A stretch of 64,000 nt of DNA from Winogradskyella wichelsiae (lineage in GTDB: Bacteria; Bacteroidota; Bacteroidia; Flavobacteriales; Flavobacteriaceae), in contig NZ_JABFDJ010000006.1 of assembly GCF_013403925.1 (NCBI RefSeq), forward strand, positions 124,001 to 188,000, read 5' to 3'. The notes under the pieces were generated by a model. That model did no database searches. It was given only the letters and a program-made list of their open reading frames with translations, and was not told the DNA's origin. The position numbers and the translations under genes were made by a program. Shown here piece after piece: positions 27,290-37,618 of the stretch (within the stretch, counting starts at the first letter, position 1; every line of letters starts with the position of its first letter).

Positions 27290-27661
27290 ATGACTAAAGA
27301 TAAAATCCCTACAGACCAACTCATTACAACAATCATCGGAGGCATCGAGGAAGTAAAAGGAAAAGAGATAACAATATTAGATTTACGAGAAATAGAAAAT
27401 ACTGTTTGTGATTATTTTATTGTTTGTGAAGGTTCTTCAAACACACAAGTAAACGCCATTGTCAGTTCTGTTCAAAAACAAGTTAGTAAAGCATTAAAAG
27501 ATAAGCCTTGGCATGTTGAGGGTACAGAAAATGCTGAATGGGTTTTAATGGATTATGTTAATGTTGTGGTACATGTGTTTCAAAAACATATTAGAGAATA
27601 TTACAATATTGAAGAGCTTTGGGGAGATGCTAAAATCACTAAAATTGAAACAAGTTACTAA
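27290..27661 (+). CDS. rsfS: Ribosome silencing factor RsfS
   Basis: This protein binds ribosomal protein uL14 on the 50S subunit and blocks subunit joining when nutrients are scarce. The 123-aa protein shows the Oligomerisation/Iojap domain with EITILDLREIENTVCDYFIVCEG, WHVEGTENAEWVLMDYVNVVVHVF and a C-terminal REYYNIEELWGDA. It precedes ftsH by 19 bp, a linkage I know from Flavobacteriaceae. Its target uL14 is encoded here at 46423-46791. Confidence 0.95.
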   Translation: MTKDKIPTDQLITTIIGGIEEVKGKEITILDLREIENTVCDYFIVCEGSSNTQVNAIVSSVQKQVSKALKDKPWHVEGTENAEWVLMDYVNVVVHVFQKHIREYYNIEELWGDAKITKIETSY

Positions 27662-27680
27662 ATAAACACACACGCTTAGA

Positions 27681-29624
27681 ATGGCAAAAGACAATAAAAA
27701 CTTAAACAAAAAACCGAAATTAAATCCTTATTGGATCTACGGAATCATTATAGCTGTATTTATATCATTTCAGATTTTTTCTGGAGGATTTGGTGAATCT
27801 ACAGGCACACAAACAACTCCTGCACAATTCTTGGATTATTTAAATCAAGGGCAAGTAGACAAAATAGAAATTGTAAATAAGAGAGAAGCTCGTGTATTCT
27901 TAACTAAAGAAGCTAAAGAGCAAGCACCTCACAAAAAAACAAATTCTAATTCAATATTTCCTTCTGCAACTCCTTCACCAAACTATAAGTTTGAATTTGG
28001 GGATCTTCAGAATTTTGAAAAAGAAGTTAATCAAGTTATTAAAGATAATAACCTGAGTACAGAATTGGTATATGAAACAGAACATAATGTATGGGGAGAT
28101 TTCCTTTTAACATTATTACCATTTGTATTAATTATTGGTGTTTGGATTTTTATTATGCGTCGTATGTCTGGTGGCGGAGGCGGAGGAGCTGGTGGTCAGC
28201 TTTTCAATATTGGAAAATCTAAAGCTAAACTTTTTGATGAAAAAATTGATATAAAAACATCTTTCAAAGATGTTGCAGGTCTAGAAGGAGCTAAAGAAGA
28301 AGTACAAGAAATTGTAGATTTCTTAAAATTCCCAGAAAAGTATACCGCTTTAGGTGGTAAAATACCGAAAGGTGCATTATTAGTAGGACCTCCAGGAACA
28401 GGAAAAACATTATTAGCAAAAGCTGTTGCAGGTGAAGCTAAAGTTCCTTTTTTCTCTTTATCTGGTTCAGATTTCGTAGAAATGTTTGTTGGTGTAGGTG
28501 CATCTCGTGTTAGAGATCTATTTAAACAAGCTAAAGAGAAATCTCCTTCAATTATATTTATTGATGAGATTGATGCTATTGGTAGAGCAAGAGGAAAAAA
28601 TAACATGTCTGGCTCTAACGATGAACGTGAAAACACATTAAACCAACTCTTAACAGAAATGGATGGGTTTGGTACTAACACAAACGTTATTGTGTTAGCT
28701 GCAACAAACAGAGCTGATGTATTAGATAGTGCATTAATGAGAGCTGGTCGTTTTGACCGTCAGATTTATGTAGATCTTCCAGATGTTAGAGAACGTAAAG
28801 AGATTTTTGAAGTGCATTTACGTCCACTTAAAAAAGAAGAAACTTTAGATATCGATTTCTTAGCAAAACAAACTCCAGGTTTTTCTGGTGCAGATATTGC
28901 TAATGTTTGTAACGAAGCGGCTTTAATTGCAGCTAGAAAAGGTAAAAAATCAGTAAATAAACAAGATTTCTTAGATGCTGTTGATAGAATTATTGGTGGT
29001 TTAGAAAAGAAAAATAAAATTATTACCCCGGCAGAAAAAAGAGCTGTTGCTTTTCACGAAGCTGGTCATGCCACAGTGAGTTGGATGTTAGAGCATGCTG
29101 CTCCTTTAGTTAAAGTAACTATTGTACCAAGAGGACGTTCTTTAGGTGCTGCATGGTATTTACCAGAAGAACGCTTAATTGTACACCCAGAACAAATGCT
29201 AGACGAAATGTGTGCTGCATTAGGTGGTAGAGCTGCAGAAAAAGTGATTTTTGATAAAATTTCTACAGGTGCCTTAAGTGACTTAGAAAAAGTAACTAAG
29301 CAAGCACGAGCTATGGTGACTGTTTACGGACTTAGCGATAAAGTTGGTAACTTAACGTATTATGATTCTTCTGGACAATCTGAATATGGTTTTACAAAAC
29401 CATACAGTGAAAAAACAGCAGAACTTATTGATCAAGAAATATCTGATATTATTGAAAAACAATATCAACGTGCTATACATCTATTAGAAAACAACAAGGA
29501 TAAATTAACCGAATTAGCAGAAGTGCTTTTAGATAAAGAAGTTATATTTAAAGATAACCTTGAGAAGATATTTGGTAAGCGCGCTTTTGAAACTCCTATA
29601 TTAAATAGTGAAGAAGAAGCGTAG
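27681..29624 (+). CDS. ftsH: ATP-dependent zinc metalloprotease FtsH
   Basis: This membrane-anchored AAA+ protease degrades membrane and short-lived soluble proteins. The 647-aa protein has two transmembrane helices (about 16-36 and 139-160) flanking a periplasmic segment, a glycine-rich linker, Walker A GPPGTGKT at 236-243, Walker B IIFIDEIDAIGR, and the zinc motif HEAGH at 459-463, followed by the third metal-ligand region. All catalytic parts are present. A strong terminator follows. In many bacteria FtsH controls lipid enzymes, and it lies next to a phospholipid operon here. Confidence 0.98.
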   Translation: MAKDNKNLNKKPKLNPYWIYGIIIAVFISFQIFSGGFGESTGTQTTPAQFLDYLNQGQVDKIEIVNKREARVFLTKEAKEQAPHKKTNSNSIFPSATPSPNYKFEFGDLQNFEKEVNQVIKDNNLSTELVYETEHNVWGDFLLTLLPFVLIIGVWIFIMRRMSGGGGGGAGGQLFNIGKSKAKLFDEKIDIKTSFKDVAGLEGAKEEVQEIVDFLKFPEKYTALGGKIPKGALLVGPPGTGKTLLAKAVAGEAKVPFFSLSGSDFVEMFVGVGASRVRDLFKQAKEKSPSIIFIDEIDAIGRARGKNNMSGSNDERENTLNQLLTEMDGFGTNTNVIVLAATNRADVLDSALMRAGRFDRQIYVDLPDVRERKEIFEVHLRPLKKEETLDIDFLAKQTPGFSGADIANVCNEAALIAARKGKKSVNKQDFLDAVDRIIGGLEKKNKIITPAEKRAVAFHEAGHATVSWMLEHAAPLVKVTIVPRGRSLGAAWYLPEERLIVHPEQMLDEMCAALGGRAAEKVIFDKISTGALSDLEKVTKQARAMVTVYGLSDKVGNLTYYDSSGQSEYGFTKPYSEKTAELIDQEISDIIEKQYQRAIHLLENNKDKLTELAEVLLDKEVIFKDNLEKIFGKRAFETPILNSEEEA

Positions 29625-29647
29625 ACCTTCATAGCCTACAATCATAT

Positions 29648-29687
29648 AAAAAACTTAAATTAACCCTGTGTTAGTTTAAGTTTTTTT
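29648..29687 (+). terminator. Terminator of rsfS-ftsH
   Basis: AAAAAACTTAAATTAAC (29648-29664) pairs with GTTAGTTTAAGTTTTTT (29670-29686) as a 17-bp stem with one G-U pair and a 5-nt loop; the T run completes it. The wobble is valid on the plus strand. Confidence 0.88.
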
Positions 29688-29731
29688 ATATTTGAAAATA
29701 ACACCATACAAGGATAAATAGCAATTATTGA

Positions 29732-30343
29732 ATGAGCATATTTAGTAAATTCTTCGGAAGAAAATCTGAAAAAACTGAAGAAAACATACCAAATCATGAG
29801 CGAGGCAAGTACATGCCTGAAATGAAGCTACCTGTAGATGAACGTTTTACTATTAACTTTAAGGCTAATGGTGGAAAGTTTTTATATTGTGAAAATATTG
29901 AAGAAGTGCAACAAAGCTTTAATGCCATTTTAGACGAAAACAACTGGCATGATGATAAAGTTTTCTTGATTGATGAGCGCTTATCAGAATTATTTAAAGA
30001 TTTTAATTTAAATTCTACTAAAAAACTATCAGAAAGCGCGTATTTTTTATCTACTTGCGAATATTTAATTTCTGACGATGGCTCTTTATTAATTTCTTCA
30101 AATCAAATTGCTGAAAAAAAATTAATTGAATTACCAGACAATTTTATAATTTATGCTACTACTAGCCAATTTGTGGAAACAATAGGCGAAGGATTAAACG
30201 GAATTATAAAAGCAAAAAGCAAACAAAAAATACCAACCAATATTACTACAATCAAGCATTTTAAAACAGCAGACGATAAAGACTTCTTATCTTATGGAAG
30301 TAGTTCGAAAAATTTATATCTACTCTTACTAGAAGATCTATAA
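29732..30343 (+). CDS. LUD-domain protein (LutC/YkgG-like), 203 aa
   Basis: This is a small cytoplasmic protein of the LUD family, whose better-known members (LutC) act in lactate oxidation. The N-terminus is basic (FSKFFGRKSEKTEE), and the core has YFLSTCEYLISDDGSLLISSNQIAEKKL and IIYATTSQFVETIGEGLNGI, the typical LUD strands. No LutA/LutB genes are nearby. Instead the stop overlaps the cdsA start (TAATG at 30341-30345), so here it is the first gene of the phospholipid operon. Its function in that context is unknown. Confidence 0.85.
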   Translation: MSIFSKFFGRKSEKTEENIPNHERGKYMPEMKLPVDERFTINFKANGGKFLYCENIEEVQQSFNAILDENNWHDDKVFLIDERLSELFKDFNLNSTKKLSESAYFLSTCEYLISDDGSLLISSNQIAEKKLIELPDNFIIYATTSQFVETIGEGLNGIIKAKSKQKIPTNITTIKHFKTADDKDFLSYGSSSKNLYLLLLEDL

Positions 30344-31164
30344 TGAAAGAGTTAGCAACAAGAGCCTTGTCTGGCGCTATATACGTAGCACTACTCATTG
30401 GTTCACTTTATTCTCAAGCCGCAACGGTAGCTCTAATTGGAGTCTTTGGATTTATCTGTCTAACAGAATTTAGTCGTCTTATTAATCTTAAGTCTATTGC
30501 GCAATATCTTATTTTTGCTGTCATTTATATTGGCTTTTGGTACATTAGCATCTATAATTCAACGAACTTAATTGCTAATGAAGCAATTAAAATATTACTC
30601 ATTATAACCATATTTGTAAATCTTATTTTAATTAAAGATTTATTTACATCAAAAAAAATTCCCCTTTTCGAATCTAAGAGACATATTGTAACTGCTTTTT
30701 ACTTAACAAGTGGTTTTGTTTTTATGTTACTCATTGCTAATTATCAAAATAAATTCACACCTCTAATGCTTTTAGGTGGTTTTGTGCTTATTTGGGTAAA
30801 TGACAGTGCTGCCTATTTAGTTGGTAAGAATTTTGGAAAACAAAAACTATTCCCAAGTATTTCACCTAAAAAGACCGTAGAGGGTTTTCTAGGTGGGTTA
30901 TTTTTCGCTTGTATTTCTAGTTATTTTATCGCAAGCTATACAAATACCTTAGGTTTTACTTCTTGGTTAATTTTGGCCATTATTGTAAGTGTTTTTGGTA
31001 CATTTGGCGACTTAATAGAATCTAAATTTAAACGCCAGGCTGGTGTAAAAGACAGCGGTGTAATAATGCCAGGACACGGTGGACTATTAGATCGTCTAGA
31101 TAGTATTATCTTTGCAGTACCATTTATATATTTATTCTTAAGAATTTTAAAGTATGTTTCATAA
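30343..31164 (+). CDS. cdsA: Phosphatidate cytidylyltransferase CdsA
   Basis: This inner-membrane enzyme makes CDP-diacylglycerol from phosphatidate and CTP, the branch point for phospholipids. The 273-aa protein has about eight hydrophobic segments and the C-terminal family signature GVIMPGHGGLLDRLDS with the metal-binding Asp residues, preceded by FGDLIESKFKRQAGVKD. It overlaps both neighbours (1 bp with the LUD gene and 11 bp with psd), a sign of coupled translation. Confidence 0.97.
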   Translation: MKELATRALSGAIYVALLIGSLYSQAATVALIGVFGFICLTEFSRLINLKSIAQYLIFAVIYIGFWYISIYNSTNLIANEAIKILLIITIFVNLILIKDLFTSKKIPLFESKRHIVTAFYLTSGFVFMLLIANYQNKFTPLMLLGGFVLIWVNDSAAYLVGKNFGKQKLFPSISPKKTVEGFLGGLFFACISSYFIASYTNTLGFTSWLILAIIVSVFGTFGDLIESKFKRQAGVKDSGVIMPGHGGLLDRLDSIIFAVPFIYLFLRILKYVS

Positions 31165-31807
31165 AGAAGGTCATAAAATTATATTTATAACATTAGTTAT
31201 CGTTGTAGGTTCATTTTTTTTAATAGATGCGTTTATAGCTGTAGAATGGCTTAGAAAGAGCCTGATGCTCCTTGTTTTAGGTTTCTTTGTACTCATTCTT
31301 CAATTTTTCAGAAACCCTAAAAGAAGTACAAATCCTGATGAAAAACAGGCCGTATCACCGGTTGACGGTAAAGTTGTTGTAATTGAAGAAGTGCAGGAAA
31401 ACGAATTTTTTAAAGACAAACGTATTCAGGTATCTGTTTTTATGTCTCCTGTTAATGTCCATGTAACACGCTTCCCTATTTCTGGAAATGTAACTTATAG
31501 TAAATATCATCCAGGGAAATATTTAGTTGCTTGGCACCCCAAAGCAAGTGAAGAAAATGAGCGTACTACTGTAGTTGTAGAAAATAAACATTTTGGTAAA
31601 ATACTATATAGACAAATTGCTGGTGCTTTAGCCAAACGTATTGTTAATTATGCCAAAGTTGATATGCAAGCTAAGCAAGGTGGTGATTCTGGTTTTATTA
31701 AATTTGGATCGCGAGTTGATTTATTCTTACCTTTGGATGCTAAAATAAAAGTTGAACTTAATCAGAAAGTTCGTGGTGGTGAAAGTATCATTGCAGAAAT
31801 AAAATAA
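31154..31807 (+). CDS. psd: Phosphatidylserine decarboxylase family protein
   Basis: This enzyme converts phosphatidylserine to phosphatidylethanolamine with a pyruvoyl cofactor made by self-cleavage. The 217-aa protein is the short form: two N-terminal hydrophobic helices (about 9-25 and 33-50), the catalytic core with VSPVDGKVVVIEE and SVFMSPVNVHVTRFP, and the cleavage site in FIKFGSRVD, where Gly-Ser would split into beta and alpha chains. It starts 11 bp inside cdsA, and its TAA overlaps the ATG of the ACBP gene. Confidence 0.95.
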   Translation: MFHKEGHKIIFITLVIVVGSFFLIDAFIAVEWLRKSLMLLVLGFFVLILQFFRNPKRSTNPDEKQAVSPVDGKVVVIEEVQENEFFKDKRIQVSVFMSPVNVHVTRFPISGNVTYSKYHPGKYLVAWHPKASEENERTTVVVENKHFGKILYRQIAGALAKRIVNYAKVDMQAKQGGDSGFIKFGSRVDLFLPLDAKIKVELNQKVRGGESIIAEIK

Positions 31808-32073
31808 TGATTTCTAAAGAATTAGACATAAAATTTAAAGACGCTGTGGATCTAGTCAATGATCATACAGAACCTTTTCCTGCCGATTTTTTATTACGCC
31901 TCTACGCCTATTATAAAAAAGCTACTCGCAATTATGATACGCCAAGTAGTCGTAAACCTATAATTAATGCTTTTAAGGCTAATGCTTTATTTCAAGTAAA
32001 AAACATTAGCCGTGATGAAGCTAAGGAAGAATATATAAATCTTGTTACAAATTATTTCTTATATAGAAAGTAA
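31807..32073 (+). CDS. Acyl-CoA-binding protein, 88 aa
   Basis: This small four-helix cytosolic protein binds long-chain acyl-CoA. The signature is LLRLYAYYKKATRNYD with SSRKPIINAFKANALFQVKNISRDEAKEEYINLV, matching the ACBP fold; a Lys and Tyr of the binding site are present in YYKKAT and KEEYI. ACBP is widespread in eukaryotes and scattered in bacteria. Its place as the last gene of an overlapping phospholipid operon suggests supply of acyl groups to phosphatidate synthesis. Its stop lies one base from the stop of the opposite gene. Confidence 0.88.
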   Translation: MISKELDIKFKDAVDLVNDHTEPFPADFLLRLYAYYKKATRNYDTPSSRKPIINAFKANALFQVKNISRDEAKEEYINLVTNYFLYRK

Positions 32074-32074
32074 C

Positions 32075-32986
32075 TTAATCTCTAATTAACGGCATTGTTG
32101 AACAACGTAATAAGCCCTCTTGCTTTGCTATTTCAGCATAAGCGACTTCTTCAACAGTAAAACCATTTTCACGCAACCAAGTATTTAATCTTATAAAGTT
32201 CTTTTCTGAAATTATTACATCTTCAGAAATTGAAAATATATTACTGTTCATATTAAACATTTCCTCTTTAGTTATTTCAAAAACATTCTCTTTTCCAAAG
32301 AAATTTAATAACCATTCATATTCTCTTTCAATTAAGAAACCGTTTTTATGAAGTATCGCTTTATCTTTTCCTATGGGTTGAAAACAACAATCTAAATGAA
32401 GTGCATTTTCTTTCGGATCAGTATTAGATTTACGAAGTTCAAATGACTTTACTATTTTGTCTGGAAATAACTCTTGAATGGCAATAACAGCATCCATATT
32501 AGTCCTTGCAGTAATGTAATCTGAATAATCCTCACCAGAATATGTTCCTATAAATATATAATCGTTATAAGGCATTACATCGCCTCCTTCTACATGACAT
32601 TCTTCTGGAAGAACTATGATATTATCCTTCCCTATTAAATCTAATACATGTTGAATAGCCTCGTATTCTCTTTCACGGTCTGGTAGAATATTGGCTTCAA
32701 TTAATTTGTCTTCAATAACAAATGCAATGTCTCTTGAAAAAATTTGATTATAATTAGAAATTACTTTTGGTCTATATACTGTTACATCATATTTTTTTAA
32801 GATCGCTTCTACAGCATCTATTTCTTGCACCATATCCGCTTCTGTTGGGTAAGTCCCTGCCTTTATATGCTGAATAGATTTAGGATCGTAAGCGTCTTCT
32901 AATGACGGAACTTTACCTACACTTTCTGCAGTTCCTAAAATCACTGATCTAAGACGAGAACTCTCGTTTTGTATGTTTAATTTCAT
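32075..32986 (-). CDS. Dimethylargininase/arginine deiminase-family hydrolase, 303 aa
   Basis: This guanidino-modifying superfamily hydrolase has early FSRDIAFVIEDKLIEANI, EECHVEGGDVMPYNDYIFIGTYS, HLDCCFQPIGKDKAI with the catalytic His, and a C-terminal nucleophile Cys in LLRCSTMPLIRD. These fit the DDAH-type enzymes that hydrolyse arginine or methylated arginine to citrulline plus an amine, but the substrate cannot be fixed. A second superfamily member (CtlX-like) is at 17376-18308. It is read in the same direction as gltA, 142 bp downstream, with a terminator between, so it is probably separate. Confidence 0.85.
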   Translation of the reverse strand: MKLNIQNESSRLRSVILGTAESVGKVPSLEDAYDPKSIQHIKAGTYPTEADMVQEIDAVEAILKKYDVTVYRPKVISNYNQIFSRDIAFVIEDKLIEANILPDREREYEAIQHVLDLIGKDNIIVLPEECHVEGGDVMPYNDYIFIGTYSGEDYSDYITARTNMDAVIAIQELFPDKIVKSFELRKSNTDPKENALHLDCCFQPIGKDKAILHKNGFLIEREYEWLLNFFGKENVFEITKEEMFNMNSNIFSISEDVIISEKNFIRLNTWLRENGFTVEEVAYAEIAKQEGLLRCSTMPLIRD

Positions 32987-33079
32987 ATGAATATCTTTTT
33001 AATCTATGACTCCTTTATTGTGCTTAATTATAATAGAAGTCTCAATTAGTTTTTACTTTTTGATAAAGTCAAAAATAGA

Positions 33080-33108
33080 AAAAGCTTCATAATAAATATG
33101 AAGCTTTT
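33080..33108 (-). terminator. Terminator of gltA
   Basis: AAAAGCTTCAT (33080-33090) and ATGAAGCTTTT (33098-33108) form a perfect 11-bp stem with a 7-nt loop, directly after the gltA stop on the minus strand. The trailing U run is short. Confidence 0.75.
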
Positions 33109-33128
33109 AAAAAATGTTATGTAAAATG

Positions 33129-34415
33129 TTATCTATTTTCTACTGGTACAAACGGTCTGTATGTTTCACCTGTATATAATTGTCTTGGGCGACCAATAGG
33201 TTCTTGATTTCTTCTCATTTCTTTCCATTGCGCTATCCAACCTGGTAAACGACCTAATGCAAACATTACTGTAAACATCTCTACAGGAATTCCCATAGCT
33301 CTGTAAATAATACCAGAATAGAAATCAACATTCGGATATAATTTTCTGTCAACAAAATAAGGATCTTCTAAAGCTTCTTTTTCTAATCCTTTAGCAATTT
33401 CTAAAATAGGATCTTCAATTCCTAAATCTGCTAATAACTCATCTGCAGCAACTTTAATAATCTTAGCTCTTGGGTCAAAGTTTTTATAAACACGATGACC
33501 GAATCCCATAAGACGGAAAGGATCATTTTTATCCTTAGCCTTAGCCATATATTTTTTAGTATCACCACCATCTGCTTGAATAGCTTCTAACATTTCTAAT
33601 ACAGCTTGGTTAGCACCTCCATGTAGAGGTCCCCAAAGTGCAGATATACCAGATGCAAGAGAAACAAAAAGTCCTGCATGAGAAGAACCAGTTATTCTTA
33701 CTGTAGATGTAGAACAGTTTTGCTCATGATCTGCATGTAAAATTAAAAGTTTATCTAATGCATTAACTAATATAGGATTTTGATTATAATGCCCGTTTGG
33801 ACTCTTAAACATCATCTTTAAAATATTCTCTACATACCCTAAATCATCATCACCATATTCTAATGGTAAACCTTGTTTTTTACGCATAGTCCAAGACACT
33901 ATTACAGGAAACTTACCTAAAATAGTAACAATAGAATTATACATCGCTTCTTCTGAAGCAACATCTACTGAAGATGGGTAAAACGCAGTTAGTGCGCTTG
34001 TTAGTGAAGACAAAACACCCATTGGATGAGCCGACTTAGGAAAAGCATCTAAAATCTTTTTAAGATCATCATCTACTACAGAGTGAGACTTAATATCTTC
34101 ATGAAATTGATCTAATTTTTTCTTATTTGGTAATTCTCCGAAAATAAGTAAGTATATTACTTCTAAGAAACTAGCTTTTTCGGCCAGTTCTTCAATAGAG
34201 TAACCTCTATATCTTAAGATACCTTTTTCTCCATCTAAAAAAGTAATAGCACTTTCACAACTACCAGTGTTTTTGAAACCTGGATCAATAGTGATAACTC
34301 CATTTGTGGCAGTTCTTAAACTTTTGATATCTATAGCAACTTCCTTTTCTGATCCTATTACTATAGGGAATTCGTACTTTTCACCATTAATTTCTAATGT
34401 AGCTTTATCTGACAT
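33129..34415 (-). CDS. gltA: Citrate synthase
   Basis: This enzyme condenses oxaloacetate and acetyl-CoA at the entry to the citric acid cycle. The 428-aa protein is of the Gram-negative hexameric type, with a 40-residue beta-rich N-terminal part. Catalytic motifs are visible: LHADHEQNCSTSTVR, GPLHGGANQAVLEML, GFGHRVYKNFDPRA and the C-terminal PVEMFTVMFALGRLPGW. No truncation is seen. Confidence 0.97.
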   Translation of the reverse strand: MSDKATLEINGEKYEFPIVIGSEKEVAIDIKSLRTATNGVITIDPGFKNTGSCESAITFLDGEKGILRYRGYSIEELAEKASFLEVIYLLIFGELPNKKKLDQFHEDIKSHSVVDDDLKKILDAFPKSAHPMGVLSSLTSALTAFYPSSVDVASEEAMYNSIVTILGKFPVIVSWTMRKKQGLPLEYGDDDLGYVENILKMMFKSPNGHYNQNPILVNALDKLLILHADHEQNCSTSTVRITGSSHAGLFVSLASGISALWGPLHGGANQAVLEMLEAIQADGGDTKKYMAKAKDKNDPFRLMGFGHRVYKNFDPRAKIIKVAADELLADLGIEDPILEIAKGLEKEALEDPYFVDRKLYPNVDFYSGIIYRAMGIPVEMFTVMFALGRLPGWIAQWKEMRRNQEPIGRPRQLYTGETYRPFVPVENR

Positions 34416-34733
34416 ATTTTCTTTTCGGATTTTAATAAATTATAAGGAATGTAAATTTACGAAATATCAAACGATTTAGAAAGCACATTTATAATGGTTT
34501 TAACAATTTCTATGAATACTTTAAAATCATTAAAATGTTTTTAGCATAAATAGAAATAAATAGTAGTTAATTTGAATAAAAATAGACTCTTAGGTTGTTA
34601 ATCTTAATGCTTCTCTCAATAACCAAAATAATTTAAACACTTAAAAAATATATTCTACAATACTCCATCTGTATCATAAAAAAACCATCTAAAATTTCTT
34701 TTAGATGGTTTAATATTATTAGAAGCTTAAAAT
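34416..34733. other. AT-rich gap between gltA and eno
   Basis: These 318 bp are intergenic on the minus-strand run. They contain the eno terminator at the right end and a near -7 match (TAAATTTA on the minus strand, about 34455-34462) upstream of gltA. No gene or other structure is seen. Confidence 0.4.
34682..34711 (-). terminator. Terminator of eno
   Basis: AAACCATCTAAAA (34682-34694) pairs perfectly with TTTTAGATGGTTT (34699-34711) around a 4-nt loop, just after the eno stop on the minus strand, with a following U-rich tail. Confidence 0.88.
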
Positions 34734-36044
<1,311 letters not shown>

Positions 36045-36129
36045 TTAACTTTTATTAAATATGTAAGATGTGAGTTTTCAGTCTAATAAATCATTCTAAA
36101 GAACGTCAATAACACCTTATTGATAGTAA

Positions 36130-36137
36130 CAAATTTA
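36130..36137 (-). promoter_or_regulatory. Candidate -7 box of eno
   Basis: The minus strand reads TAAATTTG, an exact match, 100 bp upstream of the eno ATG. The expected -33 TTG is not at standard spacing. Confidence 0.4.
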
Positions 36138-36210
36138 CGAAAATCTATGACTCTAAACTTGACAAAAATCATATTTATGATTAAAGTTTACGATATTGTT
36201 TTCGTAACTA

Positions 36211-36248
36211 AAAAAACGCAATGAAATTTAAATTTCATTGCGTTTTTT
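36211..36248 (-). terminator. Terminator of carA
   Basis: This is a perfect palindrome of 38 bp, AAAAAACGCAATGAAATTT joined directly to its complement, ending in a T run on either strand. It lies immediately after the carA stop. Confidence 0.88.
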
Positions 36249-36252
36249 ATAT

Positions 36253-37356
36253 TTACAATTTTTTGAGATTCTCAATAAACTGATCAAACAGATATAAAGA
36301 GTCATTTGGTCCAGGACTTGCTTCTGGATGGTATTGAACTGAGAAACAATTTTTATCTTTTAGCTTGATTCCTGCCACCGTATCATCGTTTAAATGAACG
36401 TGGGTGATTTCTACATTGGTGTTAGCTTCAGTTTCTTCACGATTAACAGCAAATCCATGATTTTGAGATGTTATTTCACCTTTTCCTGTAATTAGATTTT
36501 TAACAGGATGATTTATACCTCTATGGCCGTTGTGCATCTTATAGGTTGAAATTCCGTTTGCTAAAGCAATCACTTGATGTCCTAAACAAATACCAAATAA
36601 TGGTTTATTCTTAGCAATTATTTCTTTGGCTAAGTTAATGGCATCTATTAAAGGTTCCGGATCACCAGGACCATTAGATAAGAAATAACCATCTGGATTA
36701 AATGCTTCTAACTCTTCAAACTTCGAATTATAAGGAAATACTTTAATATAAGCATCACGCTTAGCTAAGTTTCTAAGAATGTTCTTTTTAATTCCAATAT
36801 CTAAGGCTGCAATTTTATAAGTCGCATTTTCATCACCTACAAAATATGGCTCTTTAGTTGAAACCTTAGATGCTAGTTCTAACCCAACCATAGAAGGAAT
36901 TTCAGATAGTTGCTTTTTGAGATCTTCTATATTGTCTACTTCCGTAGAAATAACCGCATTCATTGCACCATTATCTCTAATATAACTCACTAAAGCACGT
37001 GTATCTACATCAGAGATGGCTAATGTATTATTTTTCTCAAAAAATTCTTCTAAAGATGCGTCACCTGCTGGTCGTGAATAATTAAAACTAAAATTTTTAC
37101 AAATTAATCCTGCAATTTTAATAGCATCCGATTCTACTTCATCTTCTTTGGTGCCATAATTACCAATATGAGCATTGGTGGTTACCATTAATTGACCGTA
37201 ATAAGACGGATCTGTAAAAATTTCTTGATAACCTGTGGTACCTGTATTAAAACATACTTCACCAAAAGCAGATCCTTCTTTTCCTATAGACTTACCATGA
37301 AAGATTGTTCCATCGGCTAATAAGATGATCGCTTTTTTTCTTTGTTTATACTTCAT
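36253..37356 (-). CDS. carA: Carbamoyl-phosphate synthase small subunit
   Basis: This subunit supplies ammonia from glutamine to CarB for carbamoyl phosphate, used for pyrimidines and arginine. The 367-aa protein has the CPSase small-chain N-terminal domain (about 8-140) and the class I glutamine amidotransferase domain, with the nucleophile Cys in FGICLGHQVIALA and the His/Glu in SVQYHPEASPGP. carB is not adjacent. The gene lies in the same direction as the ribosomal cluster, 262 bp beyond rplQ, and has its own terminator. Confidence 0.97.
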   Translation of the reverse strand: MKYKQRKKAIILLADGTIFHGKSIGKEGSAFGEVCFNTGTTGYQEIFTDPSYYGQLMVTTNAHIGNYGTKEDEVESDAIKIAGLICKNFSFNYSRPAGDASLEEFFEKNNTLAISDVDTRALVSYIRDNGAMNAVISTEVDNIEDLKKQLSEIPSMVGLELASKVSTKEPYFVGDENATYKIAALDIGIKKNILRNLAKRDAYIKVFPYNSKFEELEAFNPDGYFLSNGPGDPEPLIDAINLAKEIIAKNKPLFGICLGHQVIALANGISTYKMHNGHRGINHPVKNLITGKGEITSQNHGFAVNREETEANTNVEITHVHLNDDTVAGIKLKDKNCFSVQYHPEASPGPNDSLYLFDQFIENLKKL

Positions 37357-37560
37357 GACTTAAATGTGAGTTATTAAGCTGTTTTGTTATTTTATTAATT
37401 GTAAACACTAGAGTACTTTTAATACGCCTTATAATTTTTAAATCGTTAAATATTGATTAATTTATTCCTATTACGAGCTAAGAGCCTGTTGTTAAACATT
37501 GATTTATCTTAAAACTAAACCAACATATATATTATCAATAATAACTTTTACAAAAATCCA

Positions 37561-37600
37561 AAAAAAAAGGATAAACTGAAACAGTTTATCCTTTATATTT
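37561..37600 (-). terminator. Terminator of the ribosomal protein cluster
   Basis: AAAGGATAAACT (37566-37577) pairs with AGTTTATCCTTT (37583-37594), 12 bp, with a run of eight T residues following on the minus strand. It ends the rpsL-to-rplQ block. Confidence 0.88.
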
Positions 37601-37618
37601 TTAAATGCTTATTAACAT

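Noticed and set aside
28196-28681. 161-aa opposite-strand frame inside ftsH
   Set aside because: ftsH is complete and highly conserved on the plus strand; the frame mirrors its codon pattern.
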